Below are positions 55,147-64,000 of a stretch of DNA of 64,000 bases, piece after piece. The first letter of the stretch is position 1. The number at the start of each line of letters is the position of its first letter. Position numbers and translations under genes: made by a program. Origin of the DNA: Pseudomonas sp. Irchel 3E13. Its GTDB lineage: Bacteria > Pseudomonadota > Gammaproteobacteria > Pseudomonadales > Pseudomonadaceae. The stretch is taken from the NCBI RefSeq assembly GCF_900187455.1, contig NZ_FYDX01000002.1, forward strand, positions 124,001 to 188,000, given 5' to 3'. The notes beneath the pieces were generated by a model, which had not been told where the DNA came from, searched no databases, and worked only from the letters and a program-made list of their open reading frames with translations.

Positions 55147-55740
55147 ATGTTCAAGATCGTCCACCTCTTGACGGGCGCAGCTGCTTTGCTGCTGTCCTTC
55201 ATTCCAAGCCTCAGGGCCGATATCACGCCCTACCTGCAACAACCCGATGCCATTTACCTGGGCCTGTTCGGCCTGCTCAACCTGATCCTCGCCCCGGTCG
55301 TGCCGCAGTACTACACGGGTGCACGCCATTATCTGCAGATCGCTGCCAGTCTTCTGTTGGTACTGGCCGTGGCCCTGCAAGCCCTGGCACTCCTGGCGCT
55401 TCCGGAACTGGGCAACCTCGCCGGTCTCGCCAGCGCCCTGCTCGCGGTGGTCCTGCACCTGACCGCCGGCCTCATGAAACAGGCCAGGGCACGCAGCAGC
55501 GCCGCCCCTGCCAACTACGACATGAGCAACCGCGATACCGGCACTGTGAAGTGGTTCAACACCTCCAAGGGCTTCGGCTTCATCTCCCGCGACTCGGGTG
55601 ACGATATCTTCGTGCATTTCCGGGCAATCCGCGGTGAAGGCCACCGCGTCCTGGTCGAAGGCCAGCGCGTCGAGTTCTCGGTGATGAATCGCGACAAAGG
55701 CCTGCAGGCTGAAGATGTAATCGCAGCACCTCGCCGCTGA
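55147..55740 (+). CDS. Membrane-anchored cold-shock domain protein
   Basis: A 197-residue fusion. Three or four hydrophobic segments cover residues 4-20, 36-56, 62-85 and 89-112, followed by a basic linker and a C-terminal cold-shock domain (about 130-197) starting [18 protein letters not shown] and containing DIFVHFRAI, the RNP1 and RNP2 nucleic-acid-binding motifs. It should display an RNA- or ssDNA-binding domain on the cytoplasmic face of the membrane. P. aeruginosa has a cold-shock gene at this locus. Role unknown. Confidence 0.88.
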   Translation: MFKIVHLLTGAAALLLSFIPSLRADITPYLQQPDAIYLGLFGLLNLILAPVVPQYYTGARHYLQIAASLLLVLAVALQALALLALPELGNLAGLASALLAVVLHLTAGLMKQARARSSAAPANYDMSNRDTGTVKWFNTSKGFGFISRDSGDDIFVHFRAIRGEGHRVLVEGQRVEFSVMNRDKGLQAEDVIAAPRR

Positions 55741-55748
55741 CCGCGCAC

Positions 55749-55791
55749 AAAAAAGCCGCGACAACCCGCCAAGGGCTGTCGCGGCTTTTTT
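55749..55791. terminator. Bidirectional terminator between CSD and slyX genes
   Basis: GCCGCGACA and TGTCGCGGC, flanked by A and T runs on the appropriate sides, between convergent genes. Confidence 0.88.
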
Positions 55792-55804
55792 ATGTCCGAT
55801 GGCT

Positions 55805-56011
55805 TCAGTAGTGGGGCGGAGGCGCTTCCTCTTCGCTGACTTCGTACTGCCCCATGACATCTTCATAACGCTTGAGCAAAGCGGCCATCTGCAGTTGCAA
55901 CCGCTCGACCACCCGCTGCTGGTCTACCAGCACATCATTCAGGGCCAACAAGGTGTCGTCCTGAAAGGCCACACGGCTTTCCAGCTCCATTACCCGCGCT
56001 TCAAGGCTCAT
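55805..56011 (-). CDS. slyX: SlyX-like protein
   Basis: A 68-residue coiled-coil protein ([30 protein letters not shown]) with the C-terminal EEAPPPHY tail characteristic of SlyX. Function unknown. Starts three bases after the HIT gene stop. Confidence 0.93.
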   Translation of the reverse strand: MSLEARVMELESRVAFQDDTLLALNDVLVDQQRVVERLQLQMAALLKRYEDVMGQYEVSEEEAPPPHY

Positions 56012-56014
56012 GGC

Positions 56015-56464
56015 TCATGCCTCCACAAAACGGAAATCATCGCCCAATACTGCGCCGAGGCGCTGACGCACCTCACTCAGTTGATCAGACGAATATTCAA
56101 TTGCAGGTTTATTCCCCCAGACCGGCGCAGGCCACGCCACATCATTACGCCGACGAACAATCACATGCATATGCAACTGGCTGACGACATTTCCTAACGC
56201 AGCAACATTCATTTTATCGGCAGCAAAACAATTCTTGAGTGTTTCACTCAGGAAATTGGTTTCTCTCCAGAGTTGCTCGCGCTCATTGCCATCCAATTGA
56301 AATATTTCGCTGATGTCGGCTCGACGCGGAACAAGGATAAACCACGGATAGTTAGCATCCTTACTAAGTAAAAGCCGGCAAAGAGGAAAGTCTCCCAGCA
56401 CAAAAGTGTCTTGTTCAAGGCGGGGGTCCAAAGCAAACACAGGGGCAATCTCCTCATCGATCAT
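56015..56464 (-). CDS. HIT family nucleotide-binding protein
   Basis: A 149-residue HIT-fold protein. The catalytic triad region reads QLHMHVIVRR, giving His-x-His, with the third position of the family HxHxH replaced by Ile; the family pattern WPAPVWG follows. HIT proteins hydrolyse or transfer nucleotides. Starts at MIDEEIAPVFALD, with only a weak ribosome site; upstream frame is poorly coding. Co-directional with slyX. Confidence 0.82.
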   Translation of the reverse strand: MIDEEIAPVFALDPRLEQDTFVLGDFPLCRLLLSKDANYPWFILVPRRADISEIFQLDGNEREQLWRETNFLSETLKNCFAADKMNVAALGNVVSQLHMHVIVRRRNDVAWPAPVWGNKPAIEYSSDQLSEVRQRLGAVLGDDFRFVEA

Positions 56465-57221
56465 CGCGATCCGCCCAGGCGGACAATGAGAGCAGGATAC
56501 TCCTGATGGCGGTGACGGGCACGAACCGGCCAGCAAAGCACCGAAAAAGCACGGGGTATCTACGTTTGAGAGTGCACGGAAGCCCCTGGTTCCAAGGGCC
56601 GGTAACAGAGCGCTACTTTTCGCACCAAAATGGCGCCTACCGAACCGTATCAGAGCGCCGCTTATCCCCAAACTACCCACTCAGAGCGCCGCGACGGTAA
56701 CGTCCTGACTTCGAGGTCGATTTTTCATTTATATCGAAAAACTATCTGGCCAAGAGCCAAGGGATCTTTCGGCCCCGGTTTTTCGGACGTTTCGTAGCCC
56801 TCACGAGAAAAAAGTGAAAATTTCGTCAAAGCCCGGCTAATCTGAGCACGCTTGTTGCATTCACCTTGAGCATGGTCGGCACGCCGCCTGCATAGGCAAG
56901 TGGACTGCGACAAATAACAACAGCTGCACGGGCGACCAAGGAGTTTGGGCATCAAGGACTTAGCGCTTGAAGCGCAGTCCCTGGTTAATCCGAAACAGCG
57001 CTGGAGTTGTACGACCCGTCTGACTCGGGAAGTAATTTGCGACACGGATATAACTATTTGCGACACGACCATAAAGTTCCCGCAAGGTTCGTTTCGCAAG
57101 TATCGCCAACGTCAGTCAGCGTGATATACATTCCGCCGACTCAAACAAGAAAGAGCCGCCTCAATAAAAAAACCAGGTGGGGCAGCAGTAATCTTCCAAA
57201 AAACCAAAGGAGCAAATCACG
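56465..57221. promoter_or_regulatory. Long regulatory region upstream of oprD with ArgR-like sites
   Basis: About 750 bases with no credible gene. TGTCGC half-sites on the minus strand lie at 57039-57044 and 57060-57065, exactly 21 bases apart, each within AATTTGCGACACG / TATTTGCGACACG. A third GCGACA lies near 56906. The spacing and sequence match the P. aeruginosa ArgR consensus (TGTCGC-N8-AA). The rest contains AT-rich stretches and a hairpin GCGCTTGAAGCGC near 56960. Confidence 0.6.
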
Positions 57222-58532
57222 ATGCGCGTGATGAAGTGGAGCATGATCGCCCTGGCCGTAGCCGCCGGGACCTCGCAAATGGCTGTAGCGTCCTCGCAGG
57301 ACGAGTCCAAGGGTTTCGTTGAAGACAGCAAGCTGAATGTGCTGATCCGTACTTTCTACATGAACCGCGACGCACGTCACGGCGCGTCCATCGCCAACTC
57401 CAAGGCCGGCCTGGATAACTCTTACTTCGAAGAGACGTCTATCGGTCCACGCGTCCTGTTCTCCTCGGGCTTCACCCAGGGCACCATCGGCGTCGGTATC
57501 GACGCCCATACACTGAGCCAGGTCAAGCTGGACAGCGGCCGCGGTCGCACTCGTGGCGCCGACTCATTCGCAACCGACAGCGAAGGTCGCCCGCAAGACA
57601 CCCAGTCCGAAGCAGGCGCAGCCATCAAGTTCCGCCTCTCCGACACCGTTCTGAAGTACGGTAACCAGTTTGTCTCCAGCCCGGTTTTCGCCACTGACGA
57701 CAGCCGTCTGCTGCCAGAAGTTGCTACCGGTACCTTGATCACCAGCAACGAGATCAAAGGCCTTGAACTGACTGCCGGCCGCTTCACCGGACTGAACAGT
57801 CAAGTGCAGACTGGCCATGACAGCGCCAAGCAGGGATCGTCCATTTACACCCTGCGCTCTGCCAACATTGTAGGCGCCAGCTACAAGTTCACGGAAAACT
57901 TCAGCGGCGCGATTCACGCGTCGGACGTTGAAGATTTCTGGAAGAAACAGTACGTCAACCTGAACCTGGTAATACCGGTGTCGGATGACCAGTCGTTCAC
58001 GACGGACTTCAACGCCTACCGCAGCAAAGACGATGGCCGGAAACTGGCAGGCGACCTCGACAACAAGGTCTGGAGCTTGTCCGGAGCCTACAGCATCGGC
58101 GCTCACACCTTCACCGTGGCCCACCAGCGCTCCAGCGGCCCCACCGGCTACAACTACGGCGTCGATGGCGGCGGTACTGTTTTCCTCGCCAACTCGGTGC
58201 AAATCTCGGACTTCGTAGGCCCGAACGAACGCTCCTGGCAGGCCCGCTACGACCTGAACATGGCTTCGTACGGTGTTCCCGGTCTGAGCTTCATGACTCG
58301 CTACATCACCGGTGACAACATCCAGCTGACTGACGGCACCAGCAACGTTGAAGGCAAGGAGCACGAGTGGAACTTCGAGACCAAGTACGTGATCCAGGAA
58401 GGCCCGGCTAAAGACCTGTCGTTCCGCCTTCGCCACTCGATCAACCGCGCCAACTCGGTTGAGAACGATGCGAACTACAACGACTTCAACGACACTCGCC
58501 TGATCATCGACTACCCGCTGTCAATCCTGTAA
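57222..58532 (+). CDS. oprD: OprD-family outer membrane porin
   Basis: A 436-residue porin with a signal peptide ([16 protein letters not shown]) and an 18-strand-barrel pattern ending in [10 protein letters not shown]. The family motif [22 protein letters not shown] and the [19 protein letters not shown] start are present. OprD-type channels take up basic amino acids, dipeptides and carbapenems in P. aeruginosa. The name is assigned because it lies beside proS and slyX like P. aeruginosa oprD; the substrate is inferred. AAGGAGC lies before the ATG. Confidence 0.82.
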   Translation: MRVMKWSMIALAVAAGTSQMAVASSQDESKGFVEDSKLNVLIRTFYMNRDARHGASIANSKAGLDNSYFEETSIGPRVLFSSGFTQGTIGVGIDAHTLSQVKLDSGRGRTRGADSFATDSEGRPQDTQSEAGAAIKFRLSDTVLKYGNQFVSSPVFATDDSRLLPEVATGTLITSNEIKGLELTAGRFTGLNSQVQTGHDSAKQGSSIYTLRSANIVGASYKFTENFSGAIHASDVEDFWKKQYVNLNLVIPVSDDQSFTTDFNAYRSKDDGRKLAGDLDNKVWSLSGAYSIGAHTFTVAHQRSSGPTGYNYGVDGGGTVFLANSVQISDFVGPNERSWQARYDLNMASYGVPGLSFMTRYITGDNIQLTDGTSNVEGKEHEWNFETKYVIQEGPAKDLSFRLRHSINRANSVENDANYNDFNDTRLIIDYPLSIL

Positions 58533-58561
58533 CACCCCGAGGCTACCCACACCTCCGAAAA

Positions 58562-58580
58562 AGCCCGGCCTCGCCGGGCT
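58562..58580 (+). terminator. Terminator of oprD
   Basis: AGCCCGGC and GCCGGGCT form a compact stem with a CTC loop followed by TTTTCC, about 30 bases after the stop. Confidence 0.88.
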
Positions 58581-58696
58581 TTTTCCTTTCCGGTGATCCA
58601 CTTACAGCAGTTTCAGTTTCCTGCGTCCTATACGTCTCGGATTCCCCCCCGTACAATGCGGGGTCATTTCAGTTAAGCAACCGACAACGGCCTATC

Positions 58697-60412
58697 ATGC
58701 GCACCAGTCAATATTTGCTCGCCACACAAAAAGAAACCCCTTCCGACGCGGTCGTCATCAGCCACCAGCTCATGCTGCGTGCCGGGATGATCCGCAAGCT
58801 CGCCTCCGGCCTGTACACCTGGCTGCCGATGGGCCTGCGAGTCATGCGCAAGGTCGAAGCGGTGGTTCGCGAGGAAATGAATGCCGCTGGCGCCCTGGAA
58901 GTGCTGATGCCCGCCATCCAGCCAGCCGAGCTGTGGCAGGAATCCGGTCGCTGGGAGCAGTACGGCCCTGAGCTGCTGCGCCTGAAAGACCGTCACAACC
59001 GTGAGTTCTGCGTAGGCCCGACCCACGAAGAAGTCATCACCGATCTGGCCCGCAACGAGCTGAGCAGCTATAAACAGTTGCCGCTGAGCATGTACCAGAT
59101 CCAGACCAAATTCCGCGACGAAATCCGCCCACGCTTCGGCCTGATGCGCGGCCGCGAATTCATCATGAAGGACGCCTACTCCTTCCATGCCGACCAGGCT
59201 TCCCTGCAGGAAACCTACGACCGCATGCACCAGGCGTATTGCAACGTGTTCACCCGTCTGGGCCTGAACTTCCGCCCGGTGCAGGCCGACACCGGCTCGA
59301 TCGGTGGCAGCTACTCCCACGAGTTCCACGTGCTGGCCGAGTCCGGTGAAGACGATGTGATCTTCAGCGACAGCTCCGACTACGCCGCCAACATCGAGAA
59401 AGCCGAGGCTGTCCCACGGGAAACCGTGCGCCCGGCGCCAACCGAAGCGCTGCGTCTGACCGACACCCCTGACACCAAGACCATCGCCGCACTGGTCGAA
59501 GGCTTTGGCGTTCCGATCGAGCGCACCATCAAGACCCTGATCGTCCACGCAGCGGAAGAAGGCAAGCTGATCGCGCTGGTCGTTCGTGGCGACCACGAAC
59601 TCAACGAAATCAAGGCAACCAAACTGCCTCAGGTGGCCGATCCCCTGGTCATGGCCAACGAAGCCGAACTGCGCGACGCCATCGGCGCTGGCGCCGGCTC
59701 GCTCGGCCCGCTGAACCTGCCGCTGCCTTGCGTCATCGACCGGTCGGTCGCCCTGATGAGCGACTTCGCCATCGGCGCCAACATCGACGACAAGCACTAC
59801 TTCGGCGTCAACTGGGAACGCGACCTGCCGGTTCCTGAAGTGGCAGACCTGCGCAATGTGGTCGAAGGCGACCCAAGCCCGGACGGCCAGGGCACCCTGC
59901 AGATCAAGCGCGGCATCGAAGTCGGCCATATCTTCCAGCTCGGCACCAAATACAGCGAAGCGCTGAAGTGCCAGGTACTGGGCGAGAACGGCAAGCCGGT
60001 CACCCTGACCATGGGTTGCTACGGCATCGGCGTTTCCCGCGTGGTCGCTGCGGCAATCGAGCAGAACTATGACGACAAAGGCATCATCTGGAGCGACGCC
60101 CTGGCGCCGTTCCAGATCGCCCTGGTGCCTTTGCGCTATGAGACCGAGGAAGTCCGTGCGGCTACCGACAAGCTCTATGCAGAACTGACCGCCGCCGGTT
60201 TCGAAGTGTTGCTGGATGACCGCGACAAGAAGACCAGCCCCGGCATCAAGTTCGCCGACATGGAGCTGATCGGCATCCCGCACCGCATCGTCGTCAGCGA
60301 TCGCGGCCTGGCTGAAGGCAAACTGGAGTACAAGCATCGCACTGAAAGCGAGGCTCAATCCCTGCCTGTAGCCGAGGCCGTATCGTTCCTGCAAGCCCGC
60401 ATTCGTCGCTGA
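58697..60412 (+). CDS. proS: Prolyl-tRNA synthetase
   Basis: A 571-residue bacterial-type (ProS-type 2) class II synthetase. The catalytic core begins [13 protein letters not shown]; motif 2 is [24 protein letters not shown] in two parts, and motif 3 [15 protein letters not shown] YbaK-like editing domain lies at about 225-390 between motifs 2 and 3, and the anticodon domain is C-terminal. Its promoter follows the oprD terminator. Confidence 0.98.
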   Translation: MRTSQYLLATQKETPSDAVVISHQLMLRAGMIRKLASGLYTWLPMGLRVMRKVEAVVREEMNAAGALEVLMPAIQPAELWQESGRWEQYGPELLRLKDRHNREFCVGPTHEEVITDLARNELSSYKQLPLSMYQIQTKFRDEIRPRFGLMRGREFIMKDAYSFHADQASLQETYDRMHQAYCNVFTRLGLNFRPVQADTGSIGGSYSHEFHVLAESGEDDVIFSDSSDYAANIEKAEAVPRETVRPAPTEALRLTDTPDTKTIAALVEGFGVPIERTIKTLIVHAAEEGKLIALVVRGDHELNEIKATKLPQVADPLVMANEAELRDAIGAGAGSLGPLNLPLPCVIDRSVALMSDFAIGANIDDKHYFGVNWERDLPVPEVADLRNVVEGDPSPDGQGTLQIKRGIEVGHIFQLGTKYSEALKCQVLGENGKPVTLTMGCYGIGVSRVVAAAIEQNYDDKGIIWSDALAPFQIALVPLRYETEEVRAATDKLYAELTAAGFEVLLDDRDKKTSPGIKFADMELIGIPHRIVVSDRGLAEGKLEYKHRTESEAQSLPVAEAVSFLQARIRR

Positions 60413-60432
60413 TAGCCAACGCAAGAGTAGCC

Positions 60433-61386
60433 ATGTTCAGACGAAGTACCTTAACCCTCGGGGGCGCCGCCTTGTGCGGCGCCGTGCTCCTGAGCGGCTG
60501 CGCCAACCAGATGTCCCAGCGCAGCGAGCACGAGGAACGCATCGAGCGCAAGTTGCTCGAGCACAGCCTGCAGATCGATGTGGGGGAACCCGAGGTACTC
60601 GAGTTGCCGCAACGCCGTGTGCGCATCCACGAACAGAAGAACTTCGAAGTGACTGAATTCGAAGTGACCCGACGTTACGATCGCTACACGCCGTACCAAC
60701 CCTGGCGCGAAATCTACGAGATTCCGCTGGGCGCGGTGGCGGTGGTCGCCGGTGTCGGTGCCAACGTGGTGAACGTCTTTGCCCTCGGCAGCCTGCCCGA
60801 CAGCATCACCCATGACTGGCTCAGCTACGGTTTTGCCGGGCTTAACCCGTTCATGAACACGCAGTCCAACGGCCGCGCCCAGCAAAACCTGGCCGGTATC
60901 GACGAAGTGCAGAAGGAAAAGCGCCAGGAATACACCAGCCTGCCTTGGGGCGAACGCCCGGTGGAGGTCAAGGCCGGCAAGATGGTTCATGAGCTGACCA
61001 CCGACCGTAACGGTGTCCTGCGCCTGAACCTGCTGGACAGCCCGTTCAGCGAGCAGAACCTCACCCATATCGGCACGCTGCATCTGTCGGTGTCCGATGA
61101 AGACAATCCGGTTCGCGCCGATGCCAGCTTGCTGGTCAGCAGTACGCTGCGTAGCAAACTGACGGAAGCCCATGACCTGATCTTCGATGACCTCGAAGAT
61201 GACGACGTCAACCAGTGGGTACACCGCGTCAAGCGGCTCTCCGAGCTGGGGCTGGAAGAAGAAGCCAGCGAACTGGAGCAGAGCCTGATCGAGCTGACCC
61301 GCAACGATCCGGAACTGCAACAGGAGTTTCTGCAAGCGCTGACCAAGAACGCCGGCCGCCTGGTTGCGGATCCTGGGGCACATTGA
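60433..61386 (+). CDS. Outer membrane lipoprotein, unknown
   Basis: A 317-residue protein with a lipoprotein signal ending LLSGCANQ. A helical N-terminal region (EHEERIERKLLEHSLQI), a possible hydrophobic stretch (IPLGAVAVVAGVGANVVNVFALG, about 100-120), and a C-terminal soluble region follow. It lies 20 bases after proS and is likely cotranscribed. I recognise it as a conserved Pseudomonas hypothetical but know no function. Confidence 0.78.
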   Translation: MFRRSTLTLGGAALCGAVLLSGCANQMSQRSEHEERIERKLLEHSLQIDVGEPEVLELPQRRVRIHEQKNFEVTEFEVTRRYDRYTPYQPWREIYEIPLGAVAVVAGVGANVVNVFALGSLPDSITHDWLSYGFAGLNPFMNTQSNGRAQQNLAGIDEVQKEKRQEYTSLPWGERPVEVKAGKMVHELTTDRNGVLRLNLLDSPFSEQNLTHIGTLHLSVSDEDNPVRADASLLVSSTLRSKLTEAHDLIFDDLEDDDVNQWVHRVKRLSELGLEEEASELEQSLIELTRNDPELQQEFLQALTKNAGRLVADPGAH

Positions 61387-61411
61387 TCAGCTCGCCACCT
61401 GCAAAAAAGCA

Positions 61412-61556
61412 CCGCAAGTCGGTTATCTCAGTCAGTTAAACCTGTTGAGACCCTTCGCGAGCAAGCTCGCTCCTACACTGTAGGAGCGAGCTTGCTCGCG
61501 AAGGGCTGCAAAGCAGCCCCAGTAGGGTTAACTGAATGGCCTTGCCGCAAGTCGGT
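61412..61556. repeat. Split terminator with REPIN-like insertion between convergent genes
   Basis: CCGCAAGTCGGT occurs at 61412-61423 and 61545-61556. The left copy is preceded by AAAAAAGCA and the right copy followed by GCTTTTTT, so removing the intervening sequence would give a perfect bidirectional terminator. The insert contains a REP-type palindrome and inner AGTTAAACC/GGGTTAACT inverted repeats. Confidence 0.75.
61451..61505. repeat. REP doublet (REPIN-like), perfect 26-base arms
   Basis: Two 26-base arms (61451-61476 and 61480-61505), exactly complementary around an ACT loop. Each arm contains GCGAGCAAGCTCGC or its reverse complement, the GAGCGAGCTTGCTCGC type of Pseudomonas REP. REPINs are mobilised by RAYT transposases; none is in this window. 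Confidence 0.92.
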
Positions 61557-61567
61557 GCTTTTTTCAT

Positions 61568-62632
61568 TCAGGGCGCCGGAAACAATTCCAACTGCTCGTG
61601 CGCACCGCGCAAATCCTGAAGCCGCACACCAATGCCCAGCAACCTGACAGGCCGCCCGCCCCGGGCAAACGCCTGACTGAGCAACTGCTGGTAACTTTCC
61701 AGGTCCCGCCCTGCCCCGGCCTGTTCAAGTGTGGTCTGGCTGAAATCATGGAATTTGACCTTCACGAACGGTTTGCCAGGCCGATAGCTGCTATCGATGC
61801 GCGCCATCCGGCCGTTCAGCGACTCGAGCAACTCCGGTAATTTCTCCAGGCAACTGGCCAGATCAGGCAGATCATGGTCGTAGGTGTTTTCCACACTGAC
61901 AGACTGACGCCGGCTGTCGTTCTGCACCGGCCGCTCATCGAGCCCACGCGCCAGGTTATAAAGCCGCTCGCCAAAACCGCCGAACTCCCGCACCAGCGCC
62001 AGGCGCTCCCACTGCCGAAGCTCCTCGCAGGTGACGATGCCCAGGCGGTGCAACTTGTCAGCAGTCACCTTGCCGACGCCATGCAGCTTGTTCACCGGCA
62101 GCACGGAAACGAAATCCTCCACCTCTGCCGGCGTAATGACGAATAGCCCGTTGGGCTTGCGCCAGTCGCTGGCGATCTTGGCGAGGAACTTGTTCGGCGC
62201 GACCCCCGCCGAGACGGTGATATGCAGGCGCTGCGAAATCTTGCGGCGGATATCCTGGGCGATCAGCGTGCCCGAACCGGAACAGCGCTGGCTTTCGGTG
62301 ACATCGAGGTAAGCCTCGTCCAGGGACAAGGGCTCGATCAGGTCGGTGTATTCGCGAAAGACGTTATGGATTTCCCGCGATGCTTCTTTATAAGCATCCA
62401 TCCGCGGCTTGACGATCAACAGGTCGGGGCAAAGGCTCAAGGCGTGTCGCGACGACATCGCCGAGCGCACCCCGAAAGCGCGCGCCTCATAGTTGCAGGT
62501 CGCAATGACGCCACGGCGGTCCGCCGATCCGCCCACCGCCAGCGGCCGCCCGGCCAGACGCGGGTCGTCACGCATCTCGATAGCCGCGTAGAAGCAATCG
62601 CAGTCGATATGGATGATCTTGCGCTGAAGCAT
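61568..62632 (-). CDS. dinB: DNA polymerase IV
   Basis: A 354-residue Y-family translesion polymerase. Catalytic Asp in IDCDCFYAAIE and Asp-Glu in SLDEAYLDVT are present, with helix-hairpin-helix VNKLHGVGKVTADKLHRLG and a C-terminal LQLRG-type little finger ending EQLELFPAP, which resembles the beta-clamp binding motif QLELF. Length and ending match E. coli DinB. Confidence 0.97.
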   Translation of the reverse strand: MLQRKIIHIDCDCFYAAIEMRDDPRLAGRPLAVGGSADRRGVIATCNYEARAFGVRSAMSSRHALSLCPDLLIVKPRMDAYKEASREIHNVFREYTDLIEPLSLDEAYLDVTESQRCSGSGTLIAQDIRRKISQRLHITVSAGVAPNKFLAKIASDWRKPNGLFVITPAEVEDFVSVLPVNKLHGVGKVTADKLHRLGIVTCEELRQWERLALVREFGGFGERLYNLARGLDERPVQNDSRRQSVSVENTYDHDLPDLASCLEKLPELLESLNGRMARIDSSYRPGKPFVKVKFHDFSQTTLEQAGAGRDLESYQQLLSQAFARGGRPVRLLGIGVRLQDLRGAHEQLELFPAP

Positions 62633-62808
62633 GGACGACCGTTGGTAAGGAAAATTCGTACGCGCAGTATCTCACTCGACCTTGCCCTTCGCATCTAAAC
62701 CTCCGCACAGCCCCTGAATAGCGCGGTCTGCTCGCTGCAAATGACCGTCAAGTCACTTGCCAGGAATGCTAACCATTTGAAGAAAAAAGGATTTCTTCAA
62801 ATTATTGA
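62633..62808. other. Intergenic region before initiator tRNA
   Basis: About 170 bases of dinB promoter territory. No LexA box was seen in a simple reading. No gene recognised. Confidence 0.5.
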
Positions 62809-62836
62809 TTGACAGGGAATCGTATCCCTGTAGAAT
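62809..62836 (+). promoter_or_regulatory. Promoter of first initiator tRNA
   Basis: TTGACA, a 16-base spacer, TAGAAT, then a GC-rich discriminator (CCGCCCC) typical of stringently controlled stable RNA promoters. An ACAGGGA/TCCCTGT inverted repeat lies within the spacer. Confidence 0.8.
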
Positions 62837-62848
62837 CCGCCCCACAGA

Positions 62849-62925
<77 letters not shown>

Positions 62926-62933
62926 AGTTAAAG

Positions 62934-62963
62934 AAAAAGGCCACTCGCAAGAGTGGCCTTTTT
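62934..62963 (+). terminator. Terminator of first initiator tRNA
   Basis: GGCCACTC and GAGTGGCC around GCAA, followed by TTTTT. Confidence 0.9.
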
Positions 62964-63018
62964 CTTTGCCTGATTTTTAGGCTTTAGCAGGAATTTCTTG
63001 AAAATCAATAATTAAGCA

Positions 63019-63046
63019 TTGACAGTAAACCGCCACACTGTAGAAT
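63019..63046 (+). promoter_or_regulatory. Promoter of second initiator tRNA
   Basis: TTGACA, a 16-base spacer and TAGAAT, then a GC-rich discriminator, the same spacing as the first copy. Confidence 0.8.
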
Positions 63047-63058
63047 GCGCCCCACAGA

Positions 63059-63135
<77 letters not shown>

Positions 63136-63142
63136 AACATAG

Positions 63143-63170
63143 AAAGGCCACTTGAAAGAGTGGCCTTTTT
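63143..63170 (+). terminator. Terminator of second initiator tRNA
   Basis: GGCCACT and AGTGGCC around TGAAAG, followed by TTTTTTGT. Confidence 0.88.
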
Positions 63171-63354
63171 TGTATGCGCGGAAAAAACTGCCCGCCCTTC
63201 TTCCCTGCCCGGCGGCAATGTGAAACTTCTTTAACTATCATGACCCGCACGGATTCGCCTGAACGCTAGTAATATTCAGGCACTATTTTTCCATAGGGAT
63301 TGGTAACTTGACCGGATACTCCCATCCTGTCGCGCACAATCCCCGAGGTGATTG

Positions 63355-64000
63355 ATGCGCCCAACCGCTGAAGCTGAACCCCACGTGACTGCCGCCCAAC
63401 CCATCGCACCCAATCGGCTGCGCTGGCTGGAGCTGTTGAGCAAGTATCGCCAGCCCATCGGCCTAGGGGTAACGCTGCTTTTATTTGGCGTTGCGCTGAT
63501 CGCCTGTCGGCATCTGCTCAGTGAGCTGGATATCTACGCACTGCACGATTCGCTGCTGAGCATTCCCGCACCCGCACTGGGCGGGGCCTTCCTGGCCACC
63601 GTCGCGGGCTTCGTGATTTTGCTCGGCTACGAGTGGTCCGCCAGCCGCTTTGCCGGCGTCAAGCTACCCCCATCAAGCCTGGCCATGGGCGGCTTCTGCG
63701 CGTTCGCCATTGGTAATGCCATCGGGCTGTCGCTGTTGTCCGGTGGCTCGGTGCGCTATCGCTTGTACGCTCGTCAGGGTATCGGTGCCGCCGAGGTGGC
63801 GCGCATGACCCTGTTCGCCAGCCTGTCGCTGGGTTGTGCATTGCCCCCACTGGCTGCACTGGCAACCCTGAGCGACCTGGCCTCCGCCTCATCGGCCCTG
63901 CGCTTGCCGCAAGCCCTGCTGGGCGGTATCGCCATTGCCGTCCTCGTCCTTAGCGCGGCCTTGGCCTACGGCCTGTATCGACGCCGCCTGCCAGAACAGC
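63355..64000 (+). CDS. mprF: MprF-like lysyl/alanyl-phosphatidylglycerol synthase/flippase (N-terminal part)
   Basis: The first 215 residues of an open frame starting MRPTAEAEPHV with GAGGTG upstream, cut by the window edge. Hydrophobic segments near 44-62, 80-105, 115-135 and 145-170 are typical of the N-terminal flippase domain, including the LSGGSVRYRLYARQGIG sequence common to MprF. In P. aeruginosa the enzyme makes alanyl-phosphatidylglycerol, reducing susceptibility to cationic peptides. The synthase domain is outside the window. Confidence 0.85.
   Translation, partial: MRPTAEAEPHVTAAQPIAPNRLRWLELLSKYRQPIGLGVTLLLFGVALIACRHLLSELDIYALHDSLLSIPAPALGGAFLATVAGFVILLGYEWSASRFAGVKLPPSSLAMGGFCAFAIGNAIGLSLLSGGSVRYRLYARQGIGAAEVARMTLFASLSLGCALPPLAALATLSDLASASSALRLPQALLGGIAIAVLVLSAALAYGLYRRRLPEQ

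Noticed and set aside
56015..56464. HIT protein as inactive because the third His of the motif is missing
   Set aside because: The pattern QLHxHVIxR is, as far as I recall, common in this proteobacterial subgroup, so it is not evidence of decay.
58673..60424. 583-codon minus-strand frame antisense to proS
   Set aside because: Shadow of proS with no start context and no family resemblance.

Overview
The window is chromosomal DNA of a Pseudomonas, most likely of the fluorescens/putida lineages. The basis is high GC, typical Pseudomonas protein sequences, and a gene order matching what I remember of the P. aeruginosa backbone: purC, MBL protein, bamC, dapA, gcvR, bcp, perM-like, tusA-like, M48 protease, nadA; and queC, queE, cpoB, pal, tolBARQ, ybgC, ruvBAC, pmpR, aspS, fmdB, dps, cold-shock, slyX, HIT, oprD, proS. 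No search was run, so the species is inferred.

Bases 1 to about 19,300 are one end of a lambda/HK97-like siphovirus prophage beside tRNA-Ser(CGA). Read from the lysogeny switch at about 11.1 kb, the leftward arm carries cro, a CII-like regulator, a TraR/DksA zinc finger, a primase-helicase, a repeat-rich intergenic region, a Q-like late regulator, a terminator, holin, HNH nuclease, terminase small and large subunits, a small membrane protein, portal, S49 head protease and major capsid (cut by the window edge). The rightward arm carries the CI-like repressor, coupled small genes of unknown function, a PrtN-like gene, a large C5 cytosine methyltransferase with internal repeats, an excisionase-like gene and a tyrosine integrase. 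A low-GC DUF3800-type cargo gene lies between integrase and tRNA, convergent with and overlapping integrase. The other attachment site is outside the window.

From 19.3 to 28.4 kb is core metabolism and envelope maintenance. From 28.6 to 41 kb is more variable: two adjacent paralogous DUF945 genes, ugd, an oxaloacetate decarboxylase-like gene, a REC-CheC protein coupled to a PAS-GGDEF diguanylate cyclase, and a Fur-box-preceded FecI/FecR/TonB-receptor iron-uptake system. From 41 to 64 kb is conserved backbone: tRNA-Lys, queuosine genes, Tol-Pal, the Holliday-junction RuvABC genes, aspS, an OprD-family porin with an ArgR-like site, proS, dinB, two tandem initiator tRNAs and the start of mprF.

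The least explained items are the DUF3800 cargo gene with its long C-terminal extension, the inverted-repeat and alternating-CG tract beside the phage replication gene, the repeat array in the methyltransferase target-recognition region, and a REPIN-like element that splits an apparent terminator between directly repeated copies of its core.
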